From contig WNNJ02000884.1 in NCBI GenBank assembly GCA_012934845.2, forward strand, positions 21,395 through 85,394: DNA of 64,000 nucleotides, read 5' to 3'. The position numbers and the translations under genes were made by a program. The stretch is from Pomphorhynchus laevis (Eukaryota; Acanthocephala; Palaeacanthocephala; Echinorhynchida; Pomphorhynchidae). The notes beneath the pieces are model-generated. The model was not told the DNA's origin. It worked only from the letters and a program-made list of their open reading frames with translations, and ran no database searches. This document shows, piece after piece, positions 1-10,300 of this stretch (positions are counted from its first letter, which is position 1; each line of letters begins with the position of its first letter).

Positions 1-354
1 TTAGAATTGTATCCGTGTCCTCGTAAACGCCCATTTCATTATCACTGTACTGTCGATTAAAATGAGCTTGAAATTCGTTGACGTGAAAATCACGTTTCGC
101 TGCACATTCTTTGAATTCTGGCAGACGATTTGAAATAGTCAACAATAAATTATGTAGGCAAACAGTACAAAATATATGCTGCCTGTCGAAATTCAGTGAC
201 TTACATGAATAATGAACAGGAGTAATAACACTACAATCAGGACAAGTACAAGGTAACATCACTATGTTGGATGACAAAGATGACGTCGTGGTTTGTGTCG
301 ATTTTGATTGAGTATCTTCCTTGGTAAAACTTGCATCTCTATCCTCTCCGCAAC
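1..354 (-). CDS. Putative host exon, Cys-rich protein (partial)
   Basis: An uninterrupted reading frame of about 117 codons fills this stretch on the minus strand and runs off the left edge. It starts right after a good splice acceptor (pyrimidine-rich ...TTTCTTAG at 360-355) and opens with the residues CGEDRDASFTKEDTQSK. A Cys cluster follows: CTCPDC, then a Cys about 11 residues on, then FCTVC, which could bind zinc. An acidic end follows (NEMGVYEDTDTIL). I recognise no family. No retroelement hallmark (RT, nuclease) is present, and codon composition is unlike the AT-rich flanks. It lies downstream of IF1 on the same strand but must be a separate gene, because IF1 ends with a stop at 4332. 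Its upstream exons were not found. It could instead be the zinc-finger part of an unrecognised element ORF1. Confidence 0.5.
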
Positions 355-357
355 CTA

Positions 358-462
358 AGAAACTAATAATATTAAATAATAAATAATTAAATATTAAATA
401 ATTAATTAATTAATTAAATAATTAATTATTATATTTAATATTAATTAATTATTATATCAACG
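358..462. repeat. AT-rich low-complexity tract
   Basis: About 100 bp of interleaved AATAATTA and TTAATTAA units, nearly free of G and C. It sits between the acceptor of the Cys-rich host exon and the 5'-truncated RT of the first RLE element, so it is partly intronic. Confidence 0.8.
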
Positions 463-498
463 AGCAAGAAGATTCAAGACAGCTGTGGACCGTCAGGC

Positions 499-1672
499 TT
501 GGATGCCGCCGACTGGAAAGACATTTTATTCAATTTCGGAATAGAATCACTTAAGTTAGCAGATGCCTTAGCAAACCTGGCCAGGAGAATTTCTTCAGAT
601 GAAATAAGTATTGATAACTCAGAGGCATTTACCAATAGTCGCTTAGTACCGCTGGACAAAAAACCAGGAGTGCGTCCTATTGGTATCGGAGAGGTGTCTA
701 TACGGATAATCGCGAAAACAATTATCTCGACTGTGTCTGATGATATTACCAATATTGGAGGTTCGATCCAATTGTGTTCAGGTCAACGATGTGGGGTTGA
801 GGATGTAGTGCACTCTATCACAAGCTTATTTCACTCGTCAAGCCAAAAATTTGTGCTTCAAGTTGACGCGAGTAACGCATTCAATACAATTAATCGTCAA
901 CTCGCATTAACAACTATCAAATTTACATGCCCATCCTTACTCACGGTGCCCAAAAACTGCTATCAAGAAAATCGTATTCTTTCAGTCGAGGAGGAGGTAA
1001 TCTTCGCCAAAGAAAGGCTTCACGCAGGGTGATCCCCTAGCAATAGCGGATTTTGCTGCTGCGTCCATACCGCTTATTCGAGATCTTCAAAAAAGTGCTA
1101 CCTCTGTTATACATCGATGGTATGCGGACGACGCATGTTGCGTGGGAACGGCTACTAATTTGCTAAAAATATGGAAAAGATTGCTTCAAGTTGGTCCCGA
1201 TTATGGCTTCAATGCAAACGTGATAAACTGTAGATTACTGGTGCATCCAGAGGAATTAACCAATGCAAGACAGATATTTGAAGGTACTGGTCTTACAATC
1301 ACGGATGTGGGAATTATGGTGTTGGGTTCACCTTGTGGAAGGGATAACTATGTAGAAAAATAAATCAAATCGAAAATAGTCAAGTGGGTTATTACGGTTA
1401 AACACTTGTCTGCGATTGCAAAAGTTGATGCCCATTTGGTTTACACTGAGTATGTAAACGCAGTGTAACGCAAATGGAACTATATAATGCGTACATGTCG
1501 CACTGTTCCAGCATGGTTCGAACTTCTGTACATTGCGATCTCTAGCAACTTGTTACCCGAATTGACCAGTCAAAGAACATTGCACGATGGCTTAAGAGCA
1601 GTCTGCTTCCTACCTACCAAATGTGGAGGGTTAGGATTTCTGAACCCAACAGAAACTATGAAAGCCGAATAA
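499..1672 (+). pseudogene. Reverse transcriptase region of RLE element copy 1
   Basis: The first segment (499-1032) encodes RT fingers and palm up to the DASNAFN box. A frameshift near 1010-1027 moves the frame, after which GDPLAIADF and the catalytic WYADDA follow. In that second frame stops occur at 1361, near 1466 and at 1670. The RT aligns well with the copies at 2.97, 20.6 and 24.5 kb (PIGIGE, GQRCG, QGDPLA). The YADD residues are retained, so decay came from indels and stops and not from loss of the active site. It would have acted in target-primed reverse transcription of the element RNA. Confidence 0.75.
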
Positions 1673-1837
1673 TCCCGATCCAAACGGATGTGGGAACCAT
1701 TTGAGAGTGGATACACTGGCACAGAACTGAGAACTTTGCAGAGCCATGTTGCTGGACAGATATCGGTTGAGAAAAAACAAGTATATGCGTACAAATTACA
1801 GACAGTTGCAGCTTCCTTAGATAGATTTTAGTCGCAT

Positions 1838-2431
1838 TTGCTCACATTCGCATCTGAAAGTGGCGCGTTCTTGTGGCTCAATGCTTTCAATGCAACAAAT
1901 ACTTGCAAAAGACTGAACACTCAAGAATTCCACGATGCAATTTCTGTCCGCTATGGATTGGAACTGGTTGAGTCTCCATCTCGCTGTGCATGTGGTTCCG
2001 TTTACAATATATGCCATGCACTATGGTGTCGCACCGGAGGAACTACAATAATTCGGCATGACATAATGAGAAATTTGATTGCAAATAAGCTTGAAAAATT
2101 GTGTAAAGACATCTCAATAGAACCACATCTACGGCCTGTCCCAATTGATTGTCGATTCTCCAACACTACAACTTGCAGAGACCCTTGTGCGAGGTCCGAC
2201 ATTGCTTGCCGTGGTCTTTTCGGAGGTTCGATGGTGCAATCCTTTTTGGATATATGTGTTTTCAACCCAATGGCGCCATCTTCCCTTCACATGACCCCGA
2301 CCATCAGTCACGCATATCACTCTACAAGGAAGTTCGCAAAGTATGGACAGCACATTGCTGAAGTTGAAAGAGCAACTTTCATTCCCGTGATATTTTCAAC
2401 AAGCGGGAGCATTGGAGCAGAATCACAATAA
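1838..2431 (+). pseudogene. CCHC knuckle plus restriction-like endonuclease, copy 1
   Basis: This 197-codon open segment carries the RLE module. It opens with a short helix (GAFLWLNAF), then RYGLELVESPSRCACGS with a Cx1C...HALWC knuckle, then RHDIMRN. The nuclease core follows: DPCARSDIACRG, SFLDICVFNPMAPS, KFAKYGQ and VERATFIPVIFSTSGSIG. The conserved Asp residues (ARSDI, LDICVF) and the later Lys/Glu positions fit a PD-(D/E)XK fold of the kind used by R2- and R4-like LINEs for target nicking; that assignment is by architecture. A stop lies near 1829, just before the segment, and another at 2431 cuts the C-terminal tail. Confidence 0.7.
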
Positions 2432-2969
2432 TTGTTGAGGTGGATTGCAGCCAAGTCTTCTACTTCATTGAAGTTGCCATACTCCGAGAGTATCCGATGC
2501 ATTCGCTCAGATATAAGTTGAATCTTGCGTCCGCTGCCTCAATGTGTATAAGAGCAAACAGAATGTCAGTTAGAAGCCAAACAGCAAGTAGGCAATGTAT
2601 GAACGTGACGATTGCTTCATAAAGCACGACGAAGAGAACTGCTCGTATCCTACAGGTGTTCACCTCATAAGTATGACAGAACACGAATTTTATGTACTAC
2701 TTAGTTTTCTATTTTTATTATAACTTTGGTCTTAAATAATAAATAATTATAATTAAAAAATAAGAATACAAGTTACGTTCATTCTTGACTTTCATGTTTA
2801 AAGCAACGAACCATAACGGTTTAGCTTTGTAAATGACTACTTACTTGTTCAAGTAATAGTATGCATTCTCTGTCTTTTCAGATAAAAGAATGTTCATCAT
2901 AACAGAAATAACAAATCTTTATGATATCAGTTTAAATTTCGGCTCTAAGTATTTTATTATTATATTCCT

Positions 2970-4063
2970 TTCACTCTCGTGGTGACTTTGGCTTACTGGC
3001 CGTGGATGCAACAAAAGCTTTTAATTCCTTAAATCGACGTCTAACATTAGAAAACATAAAATTCATTTGTCCGTCTCTAGAAACAATACTAGTGAACTTA
3101 TACGTAAAGTCATCAACAATGTTTACTGGTAGTGATCCGATATTTTCAAAAGAGGGTTTCACTCAAGGTGACCCTTTGGCCATGGCTGCATTTGCCGTTT
3201 CGACTTTACCACTTATCCTACATATTCAAAAACGTTTACCATCAATGATTCAACGATGGTACGCAGACGATGCAAACTTTGTCGGTCCTAGCGAAGATTT
3301 ATCTAGAGCCTGAGAAATACTAAAAACAATAGGCCCAAAATTTGGATATTACGTTAATCCACTAAATACACAGCTGCTAATACACAAGGAACATGAATTC
3401 GACACTAGCAACTTCACTGGCTGTAAAATAAGTGAGCGTGCTATCGAAGTACTCGGAACTCCCATTGGATCAGAAGCTGGTCAGAATCTTTCAAGTGTGG
3501 ATGCCCAGGTAACATCCTGGGCATCCACGCTTGAAAGATTAGTTGAAGTTAGTAAAATTGATCGACAGACTGCTTATTCCGGCTAAATACACTCTGTGCA
3601 ATGGAAATTGATATATACTTACAGAACAGTACCAATGTGCACGGATGTCACTAGATGTCTGAAAAACCTATTGTATAGCGGTTTTATTGAGTCCATCATA
3701 CAAGCGAAAATTGAACAAGCACATAAAGAATTATTAACTCTACCGTTCAATTTAGGGGGCATTGGGTTAGTTGATCCGGAATACATCGATGACTTGGAGT
3801 ACGATTGTTCTCGTAGAATGTACGAAACCTATCGAGACGGATATACGGGAGAAAACCTGAGAGATGTTCAAACTCAAATAGCTAGAAACATTTCGTACAT
3901 GAGATTAAACGTAGCCAAATCGAGGAAAGAATTAATACAAAAATCTTTACCAGCGGATTACTTTAAGATATTGGCACATGCTAGTTACAAGGGAGCTTCA
4001 TCGTGGCTATCTTCCCTATCTCTACGCCACGAAGGGTTTCGGCTTACAAATAATGTTGTATGA
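2970..4063 (+). mobile_element. RLE-type non-LTR retrotransposon, copy 2 (both ends missing)
   Basis: Starts abruptly at the palm A box (AVDATKAFNSLNRRL) and ends just before the CCHC knuckle (SWLSSLSLRHEGFRL). It is a different subfamily from copy 1: the catalytic box is WYADDANFVG and most residues differ. Segment 3002-3313 is open up to a stop after EDLSRA. The frame resumes and runs to a stop near 3584, and 3596-4063 is open again with LPFNLGGIGLVDPEY. Truncation at both ends without a tail suggests deletion or rearrangement and not simple 5' truncation. It lies downstream of IF1 on the opposite strand. Confidence 0.75.
3485..3540. repeat. 25-bp inverted repeat inside RT coding sequence
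   Basis: Left arm 3485-3509 and right arm 3516-3540 are reverse complements with a single mismatch (AAGTGTGG against AAGCGTGG), around a 6-nt loop TAACAT. The reading frame stays open through it. Confidence 0.9.
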
Positions 4064-4331
4064 TATGCTCAACTAGGACGCTTACATTTCAGTTCAATAT
4101 TTTTTACGGTGCTGAGATATTATTGTGCTCAACGGGTTATCCTATTTGCCCAATATATACATTACGACATGTTCTACATGAAATTTTCAGGAAAGTTTGT
4201 TTTCCTACATTATTAAAAAATATTTGCTTTCCATATTAAGTTTATATAGACACAGACGGCAAAGATAAATTTTCAAAACGTTTTTTGAACTACCGTTACA
4301 ATTTTAGTTCGCTAAATAACATCTATAAGCT
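4064..4331. other. Gap between RLE copy 2 and the IF1 stop
   Basis: AT-rich, with no open frame or repeat that I recognise. It probably includes the IF1 3' untranslated region on the minus strand. No convincing AATAAA was located. Confidence 0.4.
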
Positions 4332-4394
4332 CTAATCTTCCTTTCCATGTTCGCTAATCTTGTGTAAAGCCTTTTCGTGATCGCGCATTTTTTC
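4332..4394 (-). CDS. IF1: IF1 coding exon 4 and stop
   Basis: Encodes EKMRDHEKALHKISEHGKED and a TAG stop. The 42 nt between this and exon 3 (4436-4395) start with GT, end with AG, are almost pure A/T and are also open in frame. They are therefore either a very small intron or a 14-residue insertion (VYKISIKNNYYLIK). Heptad continuity favours removal. Confidence 0.7.
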   Translation of the reverse strand, partial: EKMRDHEKALHKISEHGKED

Positions 4395-7300
4395 CTTAAT
4401 TAAATAATAATTATTTTTTATACTAATTTTATAAACCTTGTGACGTTCAATTTCCTTTTGATGGTAGCTAATTTCTTCCAAATACGCCTTTCGTAGCTTC
4501 TTCAATTGTTCGTGTTCCTAAGAATTGTAAAAACGTTATAAATACTTTCAGTATCTCGAATTATTACAAACTACAAAGTAAAAAAGTTAAATTTGAAAAA
4601 TTTAAAACTTAAACCATAATTTTGAAAGTATCTCGATTTTTGTTTAAGACTTAAACTCGCCATAAATTTATAAAAATTTATTCTGAAATTTTTTTAATAT
4701 AATCAGTTGCCGTAAATTTAAATATTGAAATATTAAATATTGAAATATAATTAAAGTAAATAATAAAACTTTAAAAATTCAAATTTTTGACCTATTTTTG
4801 ACGATGTTTCTTGTCAGCTTTACATCTTTTCGCATCGCGGTACGTACCAAATTAAATTAATAGTTGTTTATGAAACTTTAATTATAAGAATTTTATTTTT
4901 TATTTCTGAAAGGAATTTTAGACAAAAATTTTTCTGGTCGCGAAATCGAACAGAAAAATGTTGAAACATTTATCTAATAAAATATGGACTATACCAATAG
5001 GTACAATAAGAAAAACATAAGAACTTGCTGTCGTCTACGAAACCCAAATTTGATTATTCTTTGTTTAATAATCAAAGAATATAATTTGAGGATTTAATTC
5101 TTATTCTCCTGATGACCTCTAATTCTTATTCTGAAACAACGTCTGTTATTTATTAGTCGATTCATAAAAATGACGTTTATTTTAAATTTCAATTTTTTAT
5201 TTTAACTTGATTTAAATTATAGAAAATCTAAAAACAATTATTAATTTTATTATTAAATTTTGATTTAGCATTATTATGTTTTGTTTAGTTTATAATTATA
5301 TTAAATACGTAGACTCAGTTAGCTGATTTGATTACTTAAATATCGAAGCTCTGTTGATGTCATATTTTTTGTTCAAACGTTTTGACTATAATATGTCAAA
5401 ATTGTAATCAATATGTCATTAATATGCCGAAGATATTGATATTGTCACAGCAGACTGCATGAATTAGAATTAAACAAAATTCAAAAGTTGAGGAGAGAAA
5501 AATATAATAAATCAATAATAAAAAATAAATGAAAGATGAAGATAAAGGATAGAGAGTAAAAGATAAATGAATGAAATAAAGGATATTTCTTTGCTTAGTA
5601 TAATTGTTTTACAATCAAATTAATTATTTAACACATTTTAAACTATGTATTTATCAATCATAAACAGTGAATATCCTGGTTTACAAGTACAATCCTGTGT
5701 ACATATGTGATACACACATTTTGATTTTATTTTTATTTTATTTTACTATATTTTCAATTTTATTTCCTTTATTTTAACTTTGTTTTGACTTAATTTTAAT
5801 GCTAATTATTGTACATCAAAACAGTAGTACGATTCACAAAATGGCGAAGATAAAATAGCAAAAATGTGTACTATAAATAGTTTCTAAAAATAAAATTTTA
5901 TTGAAGGCATGACAAACGATGTGATATTTCTACTTGCTTGGTAGAAAATTAATTCGAAATTTACAACAAAAAAGCAGACTCCATTGATTTTAAAAAATTA
6001 AACGAATCGATAGAAGTCAATGTAATTTTTTTAATTGCATGAGCATTCATGCATAATATAAAATATATAATAATATAATATAAAATATAATACATTAAAT
6101 AATGAAATTTTAATGCAGATCATAAAAAATGCAGAGCCTCAAGATCACATCTTGACTACAATAAGTGCATTAGCCCACTGAGCCAATATGTCTCGATTCA
6201 AATAGCAAAATGTGACTTTATTTAATAAGTGAACAAATTTATCCAAGTAGCTTTATTCTTAACAAAACCAATATTAATGATAAAGAAGATGTATATCTAG
6301 ATACGAACATTAAAATAACATTAACTAAAACTAATATTAATTTATATCGTAAAGATGACATATTTAAATTTACAAGAAACATATTTTTGCATGAGCATTC
6401 ATGCATACCATATAATATAAAATATAATAGAATGAATAATTGCATACACGAGCGAGTATCATCATTTGGTCGGCTTCATAAATTATCCTCGTGTGAAGTC
6501 TTCACACGAGGATAATTTATGAAGCCGACCATTGAAATTTTAAGAATTGCAACAATATGTAATGATATTGGCTTTCTTCAAAATCATTTAAATAATTTAA
6601 TAGATACATATTTTAAACTAGGTTACTATAAAAATAACATCAAGCAGAAAATAGTAAAATATATAAATCAACACAATAATATAAAGAATAAATTTAAACT
6701 CTTAAGTGGCAAATTTTTATGGATGGATAATAAATAATATACTTTGTATTAGAATAAGATACTCGATAGTATAATAATCAAAATTATTTAAAAGTAGGGG
6801 CATCTATATTTAGACAAGTAAAAGGTGTTCCAATGGGTGATAATAGTAGCCCAATTATAGCTGACTTGTTTTTAAGCTTTATAGAATATGAATTTGTTCA
6901 TAACTGTGTAAAAACTTAATCTAAACAATATAAATATATGAAATATATGTTTCGATACATTGATGATATATGTGTATTTAACTCTAACAATTTTTATTCA
7001 ATTATTGAACAAATTTATCCAGAAAGCCTTATTCTTAACAAAACCAATATTAATGATAAAGAAGGTGTATATCTAGATATGAACATTAAATTAACATTAA
7101 CTAAAACTACTATTAATTTATATCGTAAAGATGACATATTTAAATTTACAAGAAACATATTTTTGCATGAGCATTCATGCATACCATATAATATAAAATA
7201 TAATACATTAAATAATGAAATTTTAAGAATTGCAACAATATGTAATGATATTGGCTTTCTTCAAAATCATTTAAATAATTTAATAGATGCATATTTTAAA

Positions 7301-10300
7301 CTAGGTTACTATTTAAATAGAAATAAAATTCAGCCGACTTTACTAAAAATTAGTAGAAAAATAATCTTTTGGACTTTGATTTTCATTTGTTCCTATAAAT
7401 TAACATAAATACTTTTATGTTACAAGAAGTATTTGAAACATGAATAATATTCTACTCATCTGTTCAAAGGATGTTTTATTTGTCCTTCATTAGAAAGATA
7501 ATCAGCGCATGCGATGTTTTGCGTTGCAAATATCTTTTATGATACTAAAGTTTGAAATATTTTTTAATAAATTTAATATTATACAATAAATTATATAGCT
7601 ACATTTACTACATGTTCATATATAATTCTTAAACGAATTGATATAAGAATATACTACTGCGATCATCATAAGGAACATAATGCACAATTACAATTAAAAA
7701 GATATAGCGAAGAATGATCTGACGGAAAGCAACTGTCAAGTTAGTCCGGAAAAATAAATTCGCCATTAGTAGTTAGATAGGTTGGGACATCTGGTTTATT
7801 GCCCTTAAAATTATTGGCAGGATTGTGATATCGTAAAATAATTGTCTTCTTAATTTTCCTTATAGTCTTATCACTTTTGTAAGCTATAATCTGTGCGCCG
7901 GCAAAATTTATGAGCAGCCAAGTAATTAATGATTACTAAAATTTATGAGCAGCCGTGTCCATGAGCAGCCAAGTAATTCAATACAGCTGAGCTGGTTTCT
8001 TCTAGCCGTATTACGCATTTATACTCTAATAACCGAATATCAAGCTTTTTGCCTGTTTGATTAATATAACGGGAACCACAATCATTACATGGAATACTGC
8101 AGATTCCTTCAAATTTTACATATTTGGGCTTGATTTTGCATAACTCTGAAATACTGAGCCCCTCTTAAAAAATACCGTACTATGTGAGCAAGTGTTTCTG
8201 TATGTCTTACTAATAAGACTCTGAAGAAGATCGAATGCGAGATCACTCCAGGAGAGCAAATTTACATATCGTGTTTCAAGCCTAGAGTGGTTGACAGATC
8301 TCTTGTTGTAACTCATCATTGTTGCATTATGGGAACTTTTAATTGTCTATAGAGAGTAATTCAAGTCAAACAGCGATTGCACTATTATATTATATTCATT
8401 TTTACGGTCGTCTTCACTTAGGCAATATCTAAGTATTCGCAGGAATAATTAGCGAGCAACCGACATTTTATATTTACTTGAAGAGGTAGAAGTCCACAGT
8501 GATAATGTTGATGACACCTACTTTTCGGTATACCCTAATAGTAGTCATATCATTGTGATGCATGCATTGTACGTCCAGGAAGGAACACAAATTTCTTCCA
8601 CACATATACTCCATGTAATCCACACATATGCTCATGTAAAAATGGTGTTGTTCCTGAGAATGCTTAGATATTGCCTAACTGATGACAACCGTAAAAATGA
8701 ATATAAGATAATAGTGCAATCGCTGTTTTACTCGAATTACCCTCTATGGGCAATTAAAAGTTCCCATAATGCAACAATGAGAAGTAACAACAAGATATCT
8801 GTCAGCCATCTCAGCCTGAAAAAAATCAGATGTCAGCCCTCTCGGCCTGAAACACGATATGTAAATTTTCGCTCCTGGAGTGACCACTTATTTTACGATT
8901 CCCTCATGAAGGCAATTATTTTACGATATCACGATCCTGCCAATAATTTTGAGGACAAAAAAAAACAAATGTTCCAACCCATCTAACCACTAATGGCAAG
9001 TTTATTTTTCCGTATTAACTTGATAGTTGCTTTCTGCCAGATACTTTTTCGCTATATATTTTTGATTGTAATTGTGCATTGTTATGTCCTGATGATGATC
9101 ACAGTAGTGATCGAAAATTTGTAACGATTAAAAAAAATTTTACATTGATTTTTATCGATTCGTTTAATTTTTCAACAACAAAAAAGGGAACATAATTATC
9201 GCGCACATTCGCTACGAAAGCTAATTGGCCAAGCAATTGAAGGACAGCATTGCAAATGGCTTGATTCCAAAGATCATAGGTCAACGCGATGAAAACAATA
9301 AGTTATCATATGATGCCGACGAAATATGGTGATTTAGCGATATAAAACAAGATGGATCAGATCAGATAACTAAGCCTACGTGTAAATAACTGAGTCTGCG
9401 TGTAATAAAATAAGGATAAATAAAAATTGAAAATAGAAATAGAAATTGTAAAAAAAATAAATATTTAAAATAAAGAAGTTTATCTTCTTTTTCTTCAGCG
9501 TGTGTCCCGTATGGTAGCGGGGTCCGCTACTTTCGAATACCTTTTCCACTTCATGCGGTCTGCGGCGTCTCAGTTGCAGGCCGACGTCAGCTAAATCACG
9601 GTTTATGGTGTCGATCCAACGCTGCTTTGGCCTTCCTCTCGGGCGCTTTCCTTCCACTTTGAGGTTCATCCTTGCCAATGTGTATTTATTAGCGCCGAAA
9701 ACGTGACCGTACCACCGTAATCGAGTTTTGCGTAACTTGTAGCATATCAGCGCTACACCACGTTTTGCCCTGAGATCATTGTTCCGAATATGATCTATGC
9801 ATGTACATTGGAAGTTCACCTCAACATCTAGGCCTCCATCGTTACGAATTGGCGTTCTCCATGTTTGGTCATTGCCCTGCATTCAGCACCATAGATCGCG
9901 ACGGGTCTGACTACTTTTCTGTACACTTTTGATTTTATGAGATCTTTAATCTTTGGATCGCACAAGACATCGGTTACTGACAGCCACTTCATCCATGCTG
10001 CGTTTATTCGTGTCGAAACCTCTGTATGAAGATCGCCGTCTGATGTAATGGTGGATCCAAGGTATCTGAATGTTGACGTCTGAATGAGGTCTTGCTCCTC
10101 GATTTTGATCGTAAGTTCATCATCGGTGTCCGTCGTTAGATATTGAGTTTTTTCGGACGTTGAGGCGTATGCCAAACTGTTTGAGCCGGGTACTCCATGC
10201 CTTAACCTGGTTATGAAGGTCATTTTTGTTAACAGACGCTATCATAACGTCGTTGCGCTATCTGGTATTTGTCATTACAGCGCATACCAGATAACCTCGT

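Larger units (their letters stand above)
470..2640 (+). mobile_element. RLE-type non-LTR retrotransposon, copy 1 (5'-truncated)
   Basis: The sequence begins inside an RT domain and runs through RT, CCHC-like knuckle and restriction-like endonuclease to the C-terminal tail. Order of landmarks: CGPSGLDAADW, LVPLDKKPGVRPIGIGE, CSGQRCGVE, the palm A box VDASNAFNTINRQL, GDPLAIADF, then the catalytic box WYADDA (near 1120). The LGGLGF-like thumb box lies near 1630. The CxC...H...C knuckle (RCACG...HALWC) lies near 1985-2025. The 3' limit is set where the IRCIRS / ASAASMCIR tail common to the family fades out. It is dead: one frameshift near 1010-1027 and several in-frame stops. The N-terminal CXC part is absent. 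Confidence 0.8.

Noticed and set aside
358-462. AT tract as a replication origin or telomeric repeat
   Set aside because: It is plain low-complexity A/T without a telomere unit or any origin-specific feature.
8116-8986. Frames of 67 (minus) and 143 (plus) codons as a gene pair
   Set aside because: They are the two arms of the inverted PLE tail, with corresponding peptides (ETRYVN...SWSD) read from mirrored DNA. No domain is recognised.
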